A DNA stretch of 64,000 nt from Neelides folsomi (GCA_034687125.1 JAQGBZ010000039.1:62001-126000); one strand, 5' to 3'. Shown: positions 11,201 through 23,500, numbered from the stretch's first letter. Program-made: numbers and translations. The notes: generated from the letters alone by a model not told the origin.

Positions 11201-13164
11201 ATGTATTTACCTGTACAAATCCTCGTTGGTTAATCTTAATGGTGCAATATTGTTGAAAACAGTCGATACAGGAAACATGAGCGCTTGGGCATTTGAAAAC
11301 AATGACAATGTCTTTTGCATCTCCACAAGCCAAACAAGGAACGAGTTCAGAGTTCCTTTTGATCAATGACAGCGGAGAGGCAGAATCGTCCTCTCCGGCT
11401 GTGATATGATCGGCGCATTTAAAGTAAAATTGAGTAAATTTATTTGGACAAGATTCACAATTCCCTTCAATCTGAATCAAATGAACATTCAAAGATATTC
11501 CAATTACTTTACTTCTCATTTAAAGTGTTCATTATTTTGAAAGTTAATATTTAATATTTTTACTAGAGACTAACCCTATTTGGTATTAAAACATCATCCC
11601 AGCCATCGGGGTTTTTTATGACTGTAAAAGCTCCTGATTGACATTTGGCACATCGAACTCTCAATTTCCCTTCTTTCAACCCATCACAAGTTGAGCAGTA
11701 TACGAAAAAATGAGATCGACTGTTGCAACTTCCGGATGATTCTGATGAACATTTTTCAACTTGTGTTTCTTCCAATTTTAGTTTTTCCATGTTTTTTAAC
11801 GTTTCATCTTCGCTTTTGTTAATAATGTGAACTTTGACTGCGTGTAAAAAACTCTGTTGACCAACGTCACATGTCTAAATACAAAAAATATTTTGAAGTT
11901 TATAGTTTACGACAACGACCAACAATCACAAATGATAATTAATACTATTTTAAACAGATAGATATATATATATATATATCTATATATATATTACATGTAG
12001 GTATATAAAATATAAATTACGTCAAGAATGAGAGAATCTGGAAGTTCTTTGCCAGCAAAAATGATTTTCACTTCTTCTGGAACAAGTCCTAATTGAGGAG
12101 CAATTATCTCCTTCACTTTTCTGATATTCCAACTGGGGCTTAATTCAACACTAATTGTCTTTGGACCGTTTTTAATAAAGACACGCAACGTGTTTGACTC
12201 TATTGATCGATTATCCGACCCAAAACCAACCATCGAGAGCATCGTGTTAAAAAATGCAAAAATTGCAGTCAGAATTTCGGATAGCATTAAAAGTTATCAA
12301 AAAAGTAAAACTCGAGTTTTATAAAATAAAAATTTGAGAACAACAACGAATGAAATACGCGGGGAGGAAATTTAGGGAATAAGAACTTGCTCAGCAAGAA
12401 GGGGAATCAAGAGACTTTAATGATTCCAATTGAAATTAACAAAAATTAAGAAGTGTTAATCTTACTAATAATGGAGAGTTAAGAGTAGTGGGTTTATGAA
12501 TTTAATGCTAATTTTGTGCTTTGATGTTTATAGGCTTACATAGCGTGCGCTTGGGGGATTGAAAAAATAGGCTACGTCCTCATTTGTTATGGAATTTGTG
12601 ATGCGATCGGGTCAATTGCCTTTGGTCCGATAATCCGAAGAGCCGGTCGAATGCCCGTGTTCTGCTTAGGCGCCATCATCAACATTTCTCTCATATTCGT
12701 CTTCATCTTTTGGAAGCCCCATCCAGACACGCCCTATTTATTCTTTGTTTTTGCTGGATGTTGGGGAGTTGCGGATGCTATTTGGCAAACCCAAATAAAC
12801 GGTAACGTTCTAACGTTTAATATTATTTTATATGTTAAATATAGGTAATAGGTATTTAATCATAATCATAATCATCATATTATATTGTTTTGTTTAGTCT
12901 TATTTAAGATTTTTTATATTTAATTATTATTTTATTCTTTTTGTAGCTCTTTATGGTGTTTTGTTTCCTCAAGATGAAGAACCGGCATTTAGCAATTATC
13001 GTCTATGGGAATCTATTGGTTTTATCATTGCTTATGTCAATTCCAATTATACATGTATTAGTGTTAAACTGTATTTATTACTAACAATGATTATTATTGG
13101 AATGGTTGGCTACATTATAGTCGAATTGAAAATAAGAAAAGAAAAGAAAAACCGAAATAATTAA
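8201..13164 (+). CDS. UNC93-like multi-pass membrane protein (host gene of nested Parkin)
   Basis: Eight exons: 8201-8437, 8634-8817, 8882-8943, 9176-9507, 9671-9808, 9916-9940, 12534-12801, 12947-13164, giving 487 residues. After a polar N-terminus of about 50 residues comes [20 protein letters not shown], the typical first helix of UNC93/MFS proteins. [31 protein letters not shown] and [20 protein letters not shown] are family hallmarks, followed by a Cys- and Asn-containing loop and a second helix bundle ending in a basic tail. About 11-12 membrane segments. UNC93 members act as regulators of potassium channels (C. elegans unc-93) or as chaperones of Toll-like receptors (UNC93B); this one looks closest to the UNC93A type, so the ligand is unknown. 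ATG 8201 was chosen as the first ATG. Exon 6 is only 25 bp, and the 2.6-kb intron after it contains the whole Parkin gene on the other strand. Confidence 0.88.
10208..12287 (-). CDS. PRKN: Parkin, RBR E3 ubiquitin ligase, nested in an UNC93-like intron
   Basis: Seven exons read leftwards: 12287-12021, 11874-11575, 11471-11211, 11105-11010, 10909-10769, 10621-10341, 10247-10208, giving 461 residues (human 465). Order: hydrophobic N-terminal extension (1-30), ubiquitin-like domain (about 33-110) with [11 protein letters not shown] and [13 protein letters not shown]0 (DDVLIPNR), RING1, in-between RING, repressor helix with Trp402, and RING2 with the catalytic Cys430 in [10 protein letters not shown]. 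Ser97 corresponds to the PINK1 target Ser65 of human Parkin. The C-terminus [12 protein letters not shown] matches the family, with a slightly shorter RING2 loop. Parkin ubiquitinates outer-membrane proteins of damaged mitochondria to trigger mitophagy. All seven exons lie inside intron 6 of the UNC93-like gene (9941-12533) on the opposite strand. The enzyme looks intact. Confidence 0.96.
10932..10963. repeat. (ATT)n microsatellite in a Parkin intron
   Basis: Run of ATT units broken by one AAA, lying in the intron between Parkin exons 4 and 5. Confidence 0.7.
11956..11992. repeat. (TA)n microsatellite in Parkin intron 1
   Basis: Alternating TA run interrupted by GATA and CTA steps, about 37 bp, between Parkin exons 1 and 2. 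Such runs are length-variable. Confidence 0.75.
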
Positions 13165-13252
13165 AATAACTGATACTTTTATAAATAGTTACTCTTACGT
13201 TTAATCTATGATTTTAATCTTTAATACGATTGTAAATATGTGAAAAAATGAC

Positions 13253-13258
13253 AATAAA
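13253..13258 (+). terminator. Polyadenylation signal of the UNC93-like gene
   Basis: AATAAA 89 bp after the UNC93-like stop, followed by T-rich sequence. It lies only 30 bp from the candidate signal of the convergent ATP synthase gene. Confidence 0.5.
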
Positions 13259-13287
13259 AATAGCTAATATGTATAATGTTTTTACAT

Positions 13288-13293
13288 TTTATT
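13288..13293 (-). terminator. Polyadenylation signal of ATP5F1E
   Basis: TTTATT on the plus strand (AATAAA on the minus strand), 83 bp after the ATP5F1E stop. If both this and 13253-13258 are used, the two convergent transcripts overlap at their 3' ends. Confidence 0.4.
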
Positions 13294-13375
13294 TTACTAA
13301 ATTGTCGTGTTTTTGACAATAACTCATAGGTGAACTATTCATTGGTGATCGATGACTGGTGGAAATCAAAAGTAA

Positions 13376-13778
13376 TTAAACCGCTGCTTTAACCACTAAA
13401 ATAAACAATTTATATGAATTAAAATCTTTCATTTAACATTCATTAATCATTATTAATAGATCATTGTAATTTTGTAAATGTTCTCAAGTTCTCACCAGGT
13501 TTTCCGTCCTTCCAAGCGGTGAATTTCACTGTTGTGTCGCTTCTTTTTATGGCATCAGCCCGCAGATCCTGCTTGAGGGCATTCCTCACCACACGGGCAG
13601 CAATTGAGGAATATTGGATGTAACTGAAAGATTAAATTTAATTAATGATTTTTTAACAAAATAGCAATTTGAAAATGTGTAATGAATAAAATAAATAATA
13701 ATAATACAGCATTGAAATAAACTAAGATTTATGGTTCAATTAAACTCACTTAAGACCGGCTTGCCTCCAAAAGGTCAT
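13376..13778 (-). CDS. ATP5F1E: ATP synthase subunit epsilon, mitochondrial
   Basis: Smallest subunit of the F1 central stalk of mitochondrial ATP synthase (called stunted in Drosophila). Three exons read leftwards: 13778-13750 (29 bp), 13623-13496 (128 bp) and 13395-13376 (20 bp), giving 58 residues; the human protein has 51. The N-terminus TFWRQAGLNYIQYSSIAARV and the following VRNALKQD are the family signature (human [20 protein letters not shown]). The first and last exons are tiny and the coding sequence is split at phase 2 and phase 1, so the gene is invisible as an open frame. The protein has no cleaved presequence in known members, and none is seen here. Convergent with the UNC93-like gene. 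Confidence 0.92.
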
Positions 13779-14647
13779 TTTGCAGATTAAATTTAACAGA
13801 GAAGAGTTAATTAACAATTTTCAATTTAATATTCCGTGGATTTAATTTCAGAAGTGAAGAGGAAAATCACATGAATTCACAGCGCGGACTTTGGGCTGCT
13901 GGAACAATCTCCTTTCAGCAGATGGCGAATTTGACAATTTTCCCTTTTCAATTTTAACGAAAGCGGCAATAATAATGTAATGAAACTTAATCTTTAAATC
14001 TAGTTAACTTTTTGAAAAGTAAGGAGATTAAACATTAAAAATCGTTTTTGTATCAATTAAAATCGTAGAATTCATATAAAAATAACTTTCCATTAACAAT
14101 ATTTAGTATAAAGCGATATAGGTAGAGTTGAATTTACAACTAGACCTAAATACGAACAAAATGATAGGAATTCGACAATTAATTAAAACCTAATTAACTT
14201 TTGAACTTGTGAGGAGATTGTGATTTATTCATCGAATTTGAGAAGATAAAAAGTGGTTAATTTTAATAAAATTAGATTGTTATTGAAAATTATGTCGATT
14301 TTATTGTTTAAATATTTATGAAAATGAATGCTTCAACAGATGAAATCGATTGGTTTAATTTTATAAATTCCACTATTCACAATTCATTTGATGATTTAGT
14401 CAGAGACAGATCATTTTAAAGACATTCATAGAATAATGTATAAAATTGAACATTAATTGCATATTATATTTATTTAATTTTAATGGTACACAGTCGTATA
14501 GTTCACAATAGCATTACAAGTTATTAGGAATGAAGATAATTACGTTCGTTTTTTAAGATATGGAACATTTTTCTTTATTATCTACTTTAATGGCATTATA
14601 AATATAATTTTTATGAAAATTAACGAATATGGATTTAAATACCAATA
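13779..14647. other. Spacer between ATP5F1E and KDSR (both -)
   Basis: About 870 bp, strongly AT-rich, no coding exon. The right part of the ATP5F1E side (13800-13930) is richer in GC and is the likely promoter; no motif can be named. Confidence 0.45.
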
Positions 14648-16183
14648 TTATTCACTCTTTTTCTGTTTTTCTTTGTCGTCGGCGCATCCTTTGATTATTC
14701 GATCAAAATAAAAATGGTAACACGCTCCGACAAATCTTAATGGACCCATCGTCAAAACCTTAAAAAATAAAATTGAACATTAAAGTAATTATAAACAAAC
14801 CAAGATTTTGAATTTATATTTACATATAAATAGGTATTCAATTATTAGCACAATCTAATTATGGTTATTACTTGGATCATAAGAGTCGAAATTGACGTAA
14901 TCGGTGACATCCCAGCACAAATAATTATGCTCAACGTCGCATCAAAACAACTTGAAGCGAAGAATTTCCCATCCTGAAAATCAAACTTTAAACTGTTAAC
15001 TTGTTCAATTGAGGATTAAACGGATGGTAAAAGATTAATGTTAAAATACGTGTAAGTAATTAAGAGATAAAATTTATTTTGAAGTAAATTACAAGTGTTC
15101 CATCAAGGACAGTTTTAGCAACATCGGCTGGATTCAAAAGCCCTGCAGTGTCACCAATTAATTTGGTTTCCAGTGGCTTCGTTGCATTTTCCTTTTCCAT
15201 GGCCGGAGTGTCCGTGTCTGCGGGCAGAGCAACCGTAACTGTAATTCCATAAGGTTTCACTTCCATCTGAACGGCTTCGGCGAGTCCCCGAAGGGCGAAT
15301 TTGGACGCAGAATATGCAGAGTAGCCGTAAAGGCCCATGAGACCAGCGATTGAAGAGACAACGGTGATTCTTCCCTTACGTCTTGACTTCATTGACGGTA
15401 AAACGCTCCTGATGGTGTGGAATGCTCCCATGTAATTAATGTCCATCATGCCCTTTATCATTCATTAAACTTTCAATATATTATCATATTAAAAATATAT
15501 TTAGAATCTTTAATTATTAATTTAGGTTAATTTACTTTGACATGACTCATTGGAATGTCTTCTAGACGTGAAGGGTAAGCGTAACCAGCATTGTTAATGA
15601 GAATGTCCACAGGACCAATTTCAGCTTCACATCTTTGAATGATGCTCTCAACATCCTCAAAGATTGTGACATCTCCTGTCAAATAAACAATTACATTATT
15701 TAATATGTTCATAGAATTGTGCAAGTTGAAAATGTATCCAATCAAATGATTAAAGTACCCTTATAGAAAGTAATTTTTTGCGATGAATTTTTGGCTTTTG
15801 CTCTGATTTCTTCAATTGCCTTTTCCAGCTTTGCACCATCACGAGCTATGATGGTTACATTGGCTCCTCTTTCGGCTGACAAAATTGCAATTTCTTTTCC
15901 AATTCCACTTGATCCGCCAGTTATCTATTTATTTAATAATTAATTTAATAGATTCGTTATTAACAAAATTAGATTTTTGGTGATTTATGAAATGAGTAAT
16001 AAAATGGTTTGTTTAATAATAATGACTAAAGACATTTAAGTAAATACAGATATTTAGTACCAAAACATGCTCGTTTTCCAGACACTTTGAACTTCGGCTT
16101 TTGAAATGTTCGTACAAAATGTAGCAAATGTACAAAAGAGAGAACCCGATTCCGTAATACAAGTAATTATTACAACAGCTCAT
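14648..16183 (-). CDS. KDSR: 3-ketodihydrosphingosine reductase
   Basis: NADPH-dependent reduction of 3-ketodihydrosphingosine to dihydrosphingosine, the second step of de novo sphingolipid synthesis, on the cytosolic face of the endoplasmic reticulum. Six exons read leftwards: 16183-16061, 15924-15759, 15675-15536, 15452-15093, 14973-14872, 14758-14648, giving 333 residues (human 332). An N-terminal membrane segment (about 8-25) precedes the Rossmann loop ITGGSSGIG (42-50), the NNAG motif in ILINNAGYAYPSRLEDIP, the active Ser in VVSS (about 176) and the YxxxK pair Tyr190/Lys194 in YSASK. PADTDTPAMEKEN matches the KDSR family rather than other short-chain dehydrogenases. The protein ends in KKSE, a KKXX di-lysine signal for retrieval to the endoplasmic reticulum. 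All catalytic residues are intact. Confidence 0.94.
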
Positions 16184-16736
16184 CTTTTAACCTGTTGACA
16201 TTCGGATAATTATAGATAAACTAATATGATAGTTTGAATATGTAAAATACACTCAATTCAACCCTCAACTTAACCCTCACTCAATACTCTCAAATATTTC
16301 AAATTATTTGAAGTGAATACTTACTTGGAATGTCAATGTTTACTATTTTTCTATTAGTTCATCAAGATGAATTGCACAATAGGGATTTTAATTAGTAATT
16401 TGTTAATTGGATTATAAAAACACAAACCAATTTAATATCATTAATGACAATGACTTTCCGTTTCCGAAGATGAGGAAAGTTCATGAGAAAATCGAGAATG
16501 AAAGGAATGTGAACAAAACGAAGGCTTCTTTTAGTTCGAACAAATCAATTTATTCTCATTTCGTACTAATAATTTTATTTGATAAAAATACAGAACTTTT
16601 CATATCTTGGATCAATTAATTTTAATTAATTAATTAATCTAATATGAAATATAATTAGTGGAATATGATACAACAAATTTTAATATTCTTAATATTTAAT
16701 TTTTAAAGCCAATCGACGTATTTAGCGAATTTTCAT
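16184..16736. other. Spacer between KDSR and the CAP-domain gene
   Basis: 550 bp, very AT-rich, with a TTAA-rich run at about 16617-16640. No gene is seen. The right-hand part of KDSR's upstream DNA carries its promoter, not recognisable by motif. Confidence 0.4.
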
Positions 16737-17570
16737 TTAAGTAAAGTACATAATGTAAAAGAAAGTGGAAGTGGAGAAAAATATAGCCAAATTACAGGTT
16801 TTTTTCGTTCCTATGTTGTTGAGTTTTCCATTGTAATTTCCGTCATCATCAGGGATAATCGTATTTAATGGTTTGGTCATGTTTGTCTTTCCTGCAAGGA
16901 CGTTTGCTTTTAAACCCGGAGTTCCTGGATTAAAATCATTCCCCCTAGGTACGTAATTGCAATAGAAATAAACAGATTCCATATCTTTTGTTTCAACTTT
17001 CGCCATGCCGCATCCGATGCCTGTTGTGTTCTTCCAAATCATTTGAGTGAAAGTTGACGGGAATTGTCCGCTAATTTGTTTTCCAGATTCAAAGTTGTAA
17101 TTTTCGACATCGTTGTACCATTCTGTAGCATGTATTCTGCAGCGAGCTCTTCTTTTGCTTTGTAAAGCCCCACATTTCCAGTAATTTTTGCCAAATTTTC
17201 TCCAAATTTATTTTTGCCGCTTCACTAAAGCTGAGCTTTCCATCATTAGCACACTTCTTGCAATGTTCAGACGAATTTTTAACGAGCTGTAAACAACAAG
17301 TTCGTGAAAGGGGAATTGGAAATTTTAAAGAACATTATTTATGAATAGTATTTGATGTGCTCATAATTGTCACACGTTTTTATATTCAAAATTTCAAGTC
17401 ACCTCTTTATCTTCCACCAAATTCTTCGCGTGATGATTCTCTCTAAATTTATTGTGCGATTCTAGAATTTTCTGCTTAAAGAGATCAGTATTTGCAACCA
17501 AGTAATTAAAAGAAAAAGTGACAAGGATGATCAAGATGACGGCCGAGTGGAGATTTAAATAAAAAGACAT
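16737..17570 (-). pseudogene. GAPR-1-like CAP-domain secreted protein, reading frame interrupted
   Basis: Two exons read leftwards, 17570-17403 and 17286-16737. Exon 1 gives a clear signal peptide (SAVILIILVTFSFNYLVA) and the start of a CAP domain, LESHNKFRENHHAKNLVEDKE. Exon 2 carries the remaining CAP landmarks: GENLA, EWYNDVENYNF, FTQMIWKNTTGIGCG and YFYCNYVPRGN, then an Asn/Gly/Asp-rich stretch and a hydrophobic tail that could be a GPI or membrane anchor. The motif spacing fits GLIPR2/GAPR-1 and secreted SCP-like proteins. However, these landmarks do not sit in one continuous frame: about two interruptions occur within exon 2 and no intron fits there. Either this is a recent pseudogene or the assembly has errors. 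The high quality of all motifs argues for a young event or sequence error. Confidence 0.6.
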
Positions 17571-20500
17571 TAATTCAATGATAGGATTTATTCTTACGTT
17601 TTTTTTTAATTTATTGTAATTAAAATTGATCGGTTTATTATATTCTTGAATATTTCTATTGACTATACATGTCTTTATTATTGTAAATTAAAGTGCTAAT
17701 AATGATTTTTATAATTAAAACAAATTATTACCTACATTAACCATTTTCACTTAAAAGTTGTCTTGTTGTTTAATTGGGGATCATTTTATTTGGAAAGGAT
17801 TCTTGGCCTGGATGGGATTTTTTGTAAAGCCAAGTTTCCTGATGTGAAGATCTTTAGAATTTGGGGTATTTGTTCTATCGGATGGAAGTTTCTCTCAATT
17901 CTTCCTTCGGATTCCCCCTCCCATTTCTTTCTTTCTCCACGACATCTTGGCTCTCGAGAACTCATTTGGGTCAAATTTTGAGTGAATTATGGAAGACTCC
18001 GCGGAGTTTCTCAACAATAGCGTAGAATGGGGGATTGGCTGAGACACGAGGGAAAATGAAAGCTCCTTCTAAACCCGCTGTCTCTCTCTCTTTCGGGTCA
18101 AAAGAGATGGTGAGTCGGCTAATTGGGAAATCTCTCTAAAAACCATAAGTAATGATCAAACCTTCTTCATTCGGATCCTTAGGGGATTGGAGATAAAGCG
18201 GCTAATAAAATTCTGACTTCATGCGAATTCTCTTAACTGTGTAAAAGCCGTTATCGTAAATCAGGAAGGGTCAGAGCTTGAGGTTGCGTTTCCAAATTTC
18301 AAACTTTGATAATTCACATTAACAAGACATTAAATGAGCCTCAACACCTATAAATGCCATTCATAAGTATTTCTTATGATTTTTATGTTCCAACCGATAG
18401 CTCCTGGTTGATTGCAATTTACAACCCATTGAAAATCCAAAATTTGAGTTGAAAATGCGTTAAATCGATCTTTTCATTTCATCCTATACCTAAATAGGTA
18501 AAAGGAGAAAAGAATCCAAAGAGTGTGCAGATACGGGAAAAGAAACTGCTTTGACTTGAGACATTCTTTAAGATTCTGCGTTTTTTCACATTTAATTTTG
18601 ATACGGATAAGTAGGAAATAAGCTGATCTTCGAGAACTTTTCATTTCATTCCGTTCCAATTATGAAAGAATGGATTTCACAGCTCAACGAACTCAAAAAG
18701 AGTCGGACGTAATACAAGAACTTTTTCCAACTTATCATTTTTCCTGTCTCTTACGGAGACTTTGAGTTTTCGAATCTTGAATCTTTCGATCCGATGCCTT
18801 CAGCGTTCATAAACCCCTCTCCCCGTCTGATCCATTTCATAAGACCTTTTTTCCTAATCCCCTTCCATGATTTGAATCCAAATTTCTCGTTTAAAACTTT
18901 CCTTTTTAACATCATCCTAAAAGACTTACTGTATTTAAAGTATCAACGTTCTTTATGCTCAATTTTCTTCTATAATAACATTTACAAAATATTCACATCA
19001 TGCTTTTTATAATATACTTATGTATAATATTATTTATAATAATACAATTAATCGCAATTTGTATTGGTGTAATAAATGTTTAAATAATATAATAACAATT
19101 TTGTAGTTAGTTCAAAATTACATTTAAATTTCAATATTTTATCTTATATTACATATACAGATACATATGTTTTGATCATGATTTTTATACTCAATGTAGT
19201 TCAGATATTCCTACTGCACTTGGTTAAAACATACAGTTTTATCCTTTTTGATTCCAGGATATAAAATAATTGAATTAAAGAGAGAGAGATTGAGGAACTC
19301 TTCACGGAGGCTTTCTCATTATACGGATGTCAGTCGAGGGGGAGATGGGCGAAAGGATAAGAATGAGTTATTCTTGTGGGGATGTTTGCTTATATCCTAC
19401 ATGAATGGTATGTGTTTTGGGTATAAGTCTTATAAGAATGAGAAGGCGCGTTTAAATATCTGAGTAAATAAAAGAGGAAGAGATTTATAATGGTAAAAAT
19501 AAGTTAAAAACAATTAATCTTTTATGCACTATAGAGAACAGACCAAGCGGATCTTCAGAATGAACTTAAAATACAATCTTCTTTTTTCTCAACTGAATTT
19601 TAGACTAAAGATATTTTTCCAGTTTCTGCTTGGATGACATTTAAATTTTACATTCACAGTGTTTGGTTTCAAGATCAGTTTCTTACATTTTTAATTTTAT
19701 GTGGATTGCTAAGAAATTGATTAGGAATCAGAAGCATAGCTAAAATAAAATTAAAAAATATTTTAAGGCTATTTTCATTATTTATGTATTTACGATTATA
19801 GTTTCATTTCTCAACATTATTGAATTGTGCATTGATTCTGCAGCTGGTTTTCTCTCACAAACATCAAGATGCAATCCTGATTTAATCTTCCCCATTTCAT
19901 CTCTGAAGCACACGTCCCAACATCAATAACTACATTCATGGAGTGGAGGTCTGAAGTTGGCCGACTCAAATGAAATCTCAAATTGGTTCAAAGAAATCCC
20001 TAGGATCAAAAATCAAAATACCTCTGAGAATTCTCAATTACATATTAAAATAATCCCTAATATTCTATACTGTAAATATCAAAACATTTCTTTGAATCTC
20101 AAGTAAATATCTTTCCCTGATAACTTTTAACAGCGACTGCAAGCTTGGGTTAAATATGTATTCCTTTCAGTCAGCCACTGACTCTAACATTGTATTTCAA
20201 GTAAGTAAGTTGGTTAATTTTATGTTATTTAGACACAAGGTTCCTAAGAATTTTAAATCTCCTCTGATTATTGCGAACTCGAAGCTGACATTACATTGGA
20301 TTGAACGGATTTGAGCAAATCTTCTGGGCTTTGATGTTAAATGGGAAAATAGGAGAGTCGAGACAGGAGAATTGATATGGAAATAAATTCAATTTGGGAT
20401 ATATGTGTATTTACTGTCTCGATTGAGCAAGTTGGGAGAGTGAGCTTTGAAGAGATTTCTCTATTCAATTTTAAATAGAGATTTTTACTTGGGATTTAAA

Positions 20501-23500
20501 CATCATTGTAAGTCCATCTTGAGATTTGGCATAAGTAAGGAATTGTATTTTACAAATGCATTTTTTCCCAAGTTTGTCTTCATCTCTCCTTGTCACATGG
20601 GGAGAAATGTAGCAGAAGGGCTTTGATACGCCTCTTTTTCCCTCAGGGTTCTCTCATATACAAACTAACCTAGTGTTGTTCTTATATAAATAATACTCTT
20701 TTCTCTAATCTGATCGCAATACATAGAAAATACTCAGAAAATCCAGCTCAATATAAATAATAAGCTTCCTAGACATTGAATCACCAATAGAGGATTTCTT
20801 TTTTAGATCTCCAACTCTCCATTTTATTTTCGCATTTGGGCTCGTTAAATTCTTTCTCAGAAAAATAGTTTTGTGAATAAAAAAGAGGAAATTTAGTTGT
20901 CGGCTATGAAGATTAAATTTTAATATGGGATGTGTGGGAGTTTTTGAGCTTTGAAAAAGTTTGGTGAGCAAAGTAATTTTTAATCACTGAAAAAACTTTC
21001 AACACTTTCCACCACTATCAAAACTTGTTGGTGTTAAGTTTTAACGAGATAAATATCAAATCTTACTTTGGTCCAACTATGTGTACTTATTCAATAAATC
21101 AGGATTAAATGTTTGTTGGTCCTAGAATTAAAAAATAATTTAAAATGAACTTCAAATTTCCTCATTTCTGAGTTAAGCGGAAAAGTCAAGAGTAATTCGT
21201 ATTAAATTTCGGGGGTTTAAGGATTTAAGGCCGTTAGAAAGTAGTAAAGTCGAAAGGTATACAGAGTGAAATTTTCACAGGAAACTTAAACAATTGAAAA
21301 AAGCCGTGATTGAATCTTCAAAGTGAACCTTTCGATTTCGACCCGGGGAGCTCACAAAACAAATTCTGGGAAGAAAGTAAAGAAGTTGAAAGGAAGAGAT
21401 TAGCCTATTCCAGCTCATGATAAGGATTGTTCTTTTTCTCACTCCTTTCTCTGTCTAGAACACGTTTCTTTTTCAATGCTTACATATCCAGCTAGCTACC
21501 TTCTATTTATATGGTACATACTATATGTACTGTATTACATATATCTAACTTGTTACAATATTCGTTCAATTCTTCTCAAAACATTATGATATAAGAAAAT
21601 ACATAAACTAAAAACTAAATAATAAGTATATCTTATGTTTAGATGCATCTCTATTTTGTATCTTCATAAAAATATGTAGGAAAAGAGTACCAGTATTTTT
21701 GGGAGGCGTTCATGTTATTGTAGTGTCAATGTAAGTGTTCAAACAGTAACAATAACTAAAGAATTGTAAGTATATGTTGTGCAATATTATTTCTTTCGGT
21801 TGAGATGTTTTTTTATCTAACTTACAATTATCCATAGGCATGCTTATTTCGAGTATGTATGTAAGTAGCATGTTACTACATATATTTCTGTACGGACAGT
21901 ATTAACACCAACAAAATACACCAAAGTTTACGTATACTTATGAAGTATTACAGTATTGTATACCAAACTACTAACATTTGTATAAAATATTTGCAGTTTA
22001 GATGTACGTAGGAGTTGGAAGAATCACTTTTGCTCTTTTTTCCTTTTTGTCAACTGAAGCAAGACTTTCTCTACTGATTGAGCATTATAGAAAAAAGTAG
22101 CAAAACGAGTATGGGCCCGAGGATAAGAAACTGATTGATCGACCTCACTTTCAAGCATCTGCTTCAATGTGTGCAAATACCTTCATTTTTTCTCTCTCTT
22201 TACTTGGACAATTATTGGATTCATTTTTTTTAAAAAATATTTATTTCTGATTCATTTTAATCATTTTATTCTAAGCGAGGAGAAAGATTGATGTTTTGTC
22301 ATCTTGGTTGACTTTCTGCTTTGTGCGCACCTCTTTCAGACGAGAATAATGAGTAGATGTGGTGAATGTAAACAATAAGTTTTATTATTTATGAATTTAT
22401 GAAGGGAAATCTTTGGTTGAGAAGACTTTCTTTTCCATAAATCATCCTTCTGTCATCTCCCGTCCCTCAAATGACTAAATGGGGTATAGGAATAAGAAAA
22501 TGTATTCATGTTTTAGCAATACGGTGTAGGTCTTTGCATGATTTTGTAAATATTGTAAAACCCTAGATATTTTTATTTATGTTTCTTTATTTTATTTAAT
22601 CTTAGTTTTTTCAAACATAGCAAATGTAAATTGTTAATATAATACAATCTTATGTGTGTTATTTCTAAATATTTAGGCTTATAACTCAATAATAGTTTTG
22701 TACAATAGACCAAGCTGTGGAAAATGCGTATAAATAAAGAAGACCAAGATTTCATAAAATTTCAAATATTCTCTCAGGGTTCTTCATTTAATAGCACAAA
22801 ACCCATGGGTTCTTTCAGGGGAATAAAATTCAGGGTTCTACTTCCTGAGACTGAGACCAATATCCTTTTCTTTATGAATCAAATGAGTCGGCACTTGTTT
22901 CCAATGCCTTGACATTTCTTCAAGCTGTCTTTGGTTCAGTAATTGAATCGGACACTAAATTATAACTGATTTTCTTCTCCATTTACATATTTTCACATAT
23001 ACAGATAATATATTTAATCCTACTTATTAAACGATCATGAGATGTTCATTTTCGATTTTTTTCAATCACAATATACAAATCTTTAAACAATTAATTTAGA
23101 ACGAGGAAAGTTATTTTTCTTTGCTTTATGTTGGAACATATCGCCTTTAAAGCCTTTTTCTAGCACTTTCTTATATGGAAATTGAACAGATGCGAATCAT
23201 GCGAAGTATTTGAATAAAATTTCTTCTTCGCTTACTCAATCTTCATGGAAAGGATTCTAAGATTCTAAAAAGAAACTGACAATTATTGTTTGGGGTTTAT
23301 AGGAGTTTGAAAAAAACAATTTCATTTCTGTACAAACTTTTAAGATATATACCTAATGAAAATAATGCTAAAGTTTTATTACGTGTGCGTTTAAATTGCT
23401 TATAAATAGTTCAACGTTGAAGATTTTTGTGCGTATTGTGTTCCATACTTTATACTAGAAATATACGAGAGAGAATAATAGGAAAGGAAAGACAGGGGAC

